This document shows, piece by piece, positions 6,222 to 8,007 of a stretch of DNA of 8,007 nt (the stretch's first letter is position 1; every line of letters starts with the position of its first letter). The DNA is taken from NCBI GenBank assembly GCA_024710825.1, contig JANJUA010000334.1, forward strand, positions 1-8,007, in the 5' to 3' direction. The notes below the pieces were generated by a model. It saw nothing but the letters and a program-made list of their open reading frames with translations. It ran no database searches and was not told the origin of the DNA. The position numbers were made by a program, and so were the translations under genes. This DNA comes from Solirubrobacteraceae bacterium. GTDB lineage: Bacteria > Actinomycetota > Thermoleophilia > Solirubrobacterales > Solirubrobacteraceae.

Positions 6222-7368
6222 CGGGCACCGCGCGGAGCACGGTCCCGCCGGCGGAGGTGAGCAGCAGCTCGCCGGCGGCGTCGGTGCCGATGTGGGTGAG
6301 CTGCGGAACCTTGGCCCGCTCGACGAGCACGTCGGTGGCGCGGCCCTCGGGCGTCGGCTCGAGCGACCACAGCGTCCCGGCGCAGAAGTCGCCGTAGACG
6401 TAGCGGCCGGCCAGGTCCGGCAGCGCGGTGCCGCGATAGACCACGCCGCCCGTGATCGAGCAGCCGTCGCCGTGGTCGTAGCCGGCGACCGGCCAGACGA
6501 GCTCGCCGGTCTGGTCGAGGCGGTGCTCGCCCTGGACGCGCTCCGTCCCCTCGAACGCCGACCAGCCGAGGTTCTTCGGCGGCTCGTCGTCCTCCAGCAG
6601 GACGCGGTCGACCTCCTCGTAGGCGTCCTGCCCGACGTCGCCGATCCAGATCTCGCCGAGCGCGAAGTCGAAGGAGAAGCGCCACGGGTTGCGCAGCCCC
6701 GAGAGCACCACCTCCCATTCGCCGGCGGTGGCGCCGTCGACGTCGGTGCGGACGATCTTGCCGAGCAGCCGATCCTGGTCCTGGGCGGTCTGCCGAGGGT
6801 CGAAGGCGCCGCCGCCGTCGCCGAGGCCGAGGTAGAGCCGGCCGTCGGGACCGAACGCGAGCTGACCGCCGTTGTGGTTCTCCTCGGGCTGGTCGAGGGC
6901 GAGCAGCTCGCGGCGCGGCTCGGGGTCGACGGTGCCGTCGCGGCGGACGCGCAGCTCCACGACCCGGGTGTCGCCCTCGCGGTCGCTGAAGTGCACGTAC
7001 AGCCGGCGGTTGGTCGCGAAGTCGGGATGGAAGGCGACGCCGAGCAGGCCCTGCTCGGAGCCGGTGCGGATCGAGTCCCTCAGGTCCAGGGCGACCCGAC
7101 GGCGGCCGTCGGGCAGCAGCCGGACGAGGCGGCCGGGCTGCTCGGCCACCCAGATCACGCCCGGCTCGCCGGGCGCGGTGCCGGTCCACGTCGGTCGGTT
7201 CAGGCCGTCGGCGACGGGTTCGAGGTCGAAGGCGTGCGCGGTTCCCGAGACGGCGGCGGGCTCGAGGGGAAGGACGTCTTCGCGGGCGTCGCCGGCGGCG
7301 TCCCCGCCGCAGGCGGCGAGGACGAGGGCGAGCAGGGCGCAGGCGGTGGAGAGGGCGCGAGAGTGCAC
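6193..7368 (-). CDS. PQQ-dependent glucose/sorbosone dehydrogenase family lipoprotein
   Basis: This 391-aa protein is of the soluble aldose sugar dehydrogenase (Asd/YliI, GSDH) family: a six-bladed propeller that uses PQQ to oxidise sugars outside the membrane. The start codes for a lipoprotein signal peptide, a hydrophobic run ending LALVLAAC with lipidated C20. Family motifs follow: EQGLLGVAFHPDF (105-117), the catalytic-type His H165 in ENHNGGQLAFGPDG, GLGDGGGAFDP (181-191), GLRNPWRFSFD (224-234), IGDVGQDAYEEVD (242-254), GYDHGDGCSITGG (296-308) and YGDFCAGTLW (325-334). C303 and C329 could form a disulphide. GTG 7368 is supported by the signal peptide; it has no Shine-Dalgarno sequence. 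Its own promoter is possible (TACACT, 7382 to 7377). Substrate and electron acceptor cannot be read from sequence; some family members lack sugar activity. No PQQ biosynthesis gene is in the window. Confidence 0.92.
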   Translation of the reverse strand: MHSRALSTACALLALVLAACGGDAAGDAREDVLPLEPAAVSGTAHAFDLEPVADGLNRPTWTGTAPGEPGVIWVAEQPGRLVRLLPDGRRRVALDLRDSIRTGSEQGLLGVAFHPDFATNRRLYVHFSDREGDTRVVELRVRRDGTVDPEPRRELLALDQPEENHNGGQLAFGPDGRLYLGLGDGGGAFDPRQTAQDQDRLLGKIVRTDVDGATAGEWEVVLSGLRNPWRFSFDFALGEIWIGDVGQDAYEEVDRVLLEDDEPPKNLGWSAFEGTERVQGEHRLDQTGELVWPVAGYDHGDGCSITGGVVYRGTALPDLAGRYVYGDFCAGTLWSLEPTPEGRATDVLVERAKVPQLTHIGTDAAGELLLTSAGGTVLRAVPVSRRRASGR

Positions 7369-8007
7369 GACGGCGGAGTGTATTCGGGTGCCCTAATAAC
7401 AAGCGTCCACGTGTCGTTGCGGACCAGCGGCGCGGCGCCGCGGGGCACCGGCGGCGCGACCGGCGAGGACGGCGTGCGGCGCGAGGCGAAGAGGACGCCC
7501 GTGTCCACGGCGCGGGGGTCGAAGCCGACGGTCTGCTTGGGCACGTCGAGCGCGTAGGCGAGCAGAGGCCCGCGCAGGTGACCGACGACAGGGCGCCCGA
7601 GCTCGAGCAGCGTGGCGGTGCCCCCGGCGTCGTCGATCGCGGCGCGCAGGTCGGCGGCAAGCTCGGCCTGGTAGCGCTGCGCGGTGCGAACGTCGTCGAC
7701 GACGGCGAGGCGCGGGACGGCCGCGACGGCGAGCGCGGCCGCGGCGACCGCGAGGCCGGGCGCGAGAGCCCGACGCGGCAGCCCGACGATGGCGCCCGCG
7801 GCAGCGATCGTCAGCAGCGCGATGCCGGGCAGGGCGTAGCGCGGCTCGCCCGAGAAGCCGGCCTGGGCCATCGCCGCGACGAGCAGGACCCACGCGGCGC
7901 CCGCGGCGGCGAGACCGACGGCGAGCCGGAGCCGCGCGTCTCGGCCGCCGTGGCGCGCCACGCCTCGGGCCTGGTCGCGACCGCCGCGCCAGGCGATCGC
8001 GGCGAGC
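7200..8007 (-). CDS. C-terminal part of a multi-spanning membrane protein, possibly GT39-like (5' end outside the window)
   Basis: The frame is open from the right edge of the window to a TGA at 7200-7202, so the N-terminus is missing. The visible part begins with a basic stretch and then three hydrophobic segments (about 7870-7930, 7800-7855 and 7690-7750). Between the first two lies GFSGEPRYALPG, a phrase like the R-Y-x-L-P motif of GT39-type polyprenyl-sugar glycosyltransferases and related membrane proteins. A soluble tail follows, with a helix (AQRYQAELAADLRAAIDDAG) and an alpha/beta-looking region to about NDTWTLVI near 7400. Beyond that the frame runs 169 nt into the dehydrogenase gene, giving a Pro/Ser-rich sequence that looks like an off-frame shadow. 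The natural end was probably near 7393-7410. The glycosyltransferase assignment is weak. Confidence 0.6.
   Translation of the reverse strand, partial: LAAIAWRGGRDQARGVARHGGRDARLRLAVGLAAAGAAWVLLVAAMAQAGFSGEPRYALPGIALLTIAAAGAIVGLPRRALAPGLAVAAAALAVAAVPRLAVVDDVRTAQRYQAELAADLRAAIDDAGGTATLLELGRPVVGHLRGPLLAYALDVPKQTVGFDPRAVDTGVLFASRRTPSSPVAPPVPRGAAPLVRNDTWTLVIRAPEYTPPSCTLAPSPPPAPCSPSSSPPAAGTPPATPAKTSFPSSPPPSREPRTPSTSNPSPTA
7377..7382 (-). promoter_or_regulatory. Candidate -10 element for the dehydrogenase gene
   Basis: Read on the minus strand this is TACACT, a TANNNT hexamer ending 8 nt before GTG 7368. No ribosome site precedes that GTG, so a nearly leaderless transcript is plausible. The signal is short and common. 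Confidence 0.3.
7381..7398. repeat. 18-bp imperfect palindrome before the dehydrogenase gene
   Basis: TATTCGGGTGCCCTAATA has arms TATT and AATA and inner arms GGG and CCC, with one mismatched pair and a 2-nt centre. It is AT-rich at its ends, unlike its surroundings. It touches the candidate -10 element of the dehydrogenase gene and lies inside the unbroken reading frame of the upstream membrane protein. It could be an operator. Confidence 0.35.

Noticed and set aside
6292..7557. 421-codon plus-strand frame opposite the dehydrogenase
   Set aside because: Antisense shadow; the minus strand carries a complete signal peptide, lipobox and family motifs.
5846..7660. 604-codon minus-strand frame spanning the ATPase end and dehydrogenase
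   Set aside because: Extremely Arg/Pro-rich and out of frame with both recognised genes; a shadow.

Overview
The base composition (roughly 70% G+C), GTG starts, starts without a Shine-Dalgarno sequence, and TANNNT elements just upstream of start codons point to a high-GC actinobacterium. A member of the Thermoleophilia/Solirubrobacterales is my guess; nothing here fixes the lineage. The window is densely coded, with no gene-free stretch over 300 bases. Its theme is peroxide defence beside ferric iron import.

Left part (1-1969, + strand): a FurA-type Fur-family repressor sits over a perfect inverted repeat at the left edge. It overlaps a monofunctional haem catalase, KatA. The catalase start is odd: the strong Shine-Dalgarno sequence is correctly placed for an in-frame ATA codon, and the nearest conventional start (GTG) lies on top of that Shine-Dalgarno sequence. 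An 11-bp hairpin at 1996-2022 separates the catalase from the convergent genes on the other strand.

Middle part (2031-6221): a divergent ferric-iron ABC transporter of the FbpABC/FutABC class. On the minus strand lie the substrate-binding protein (4102-5130), a fused two-domain permease (2447-4111) and a small ankyrin-repeat protein (2031-2420). On the plus strand is the ATPase (5181-6221). The 50-bp divergent spacer holds a DtxR/IdeR-like iron box, with candidate -10 elements for both directions inside it, and a separate 14-bp perfect palindrome. The substrate-binding protein carries an iron-ligand set spaced like cyanobacterial FutA1. The ankyrin protein belongs to the kind often found beside catalases, so it may link the iron transport operon to the catalase opposite it.

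Right part (6193-8007, minus strand): a lipoprotein of the PQQ-dependent glucose/sorbosone dehydrogenase family, whose 3' end overlaps the ATPase 3' end by 29 bp. Upstream is the 3' part of a multi-spanning membrane protein, possibly GT39-like. Its reading frame runs 169 nt into the dehydrogenase gene, which suggests a lost stop, a frameshift or a base error near 7393-7410.

I see no mobile element, CRISPR array, tRNA or rRNA. The families are all known. The features most worth a second look are the ATA start, the iron box in the shared spacer, the ankyrin/catalase/iron arrangement and the frame anomaly at the right.
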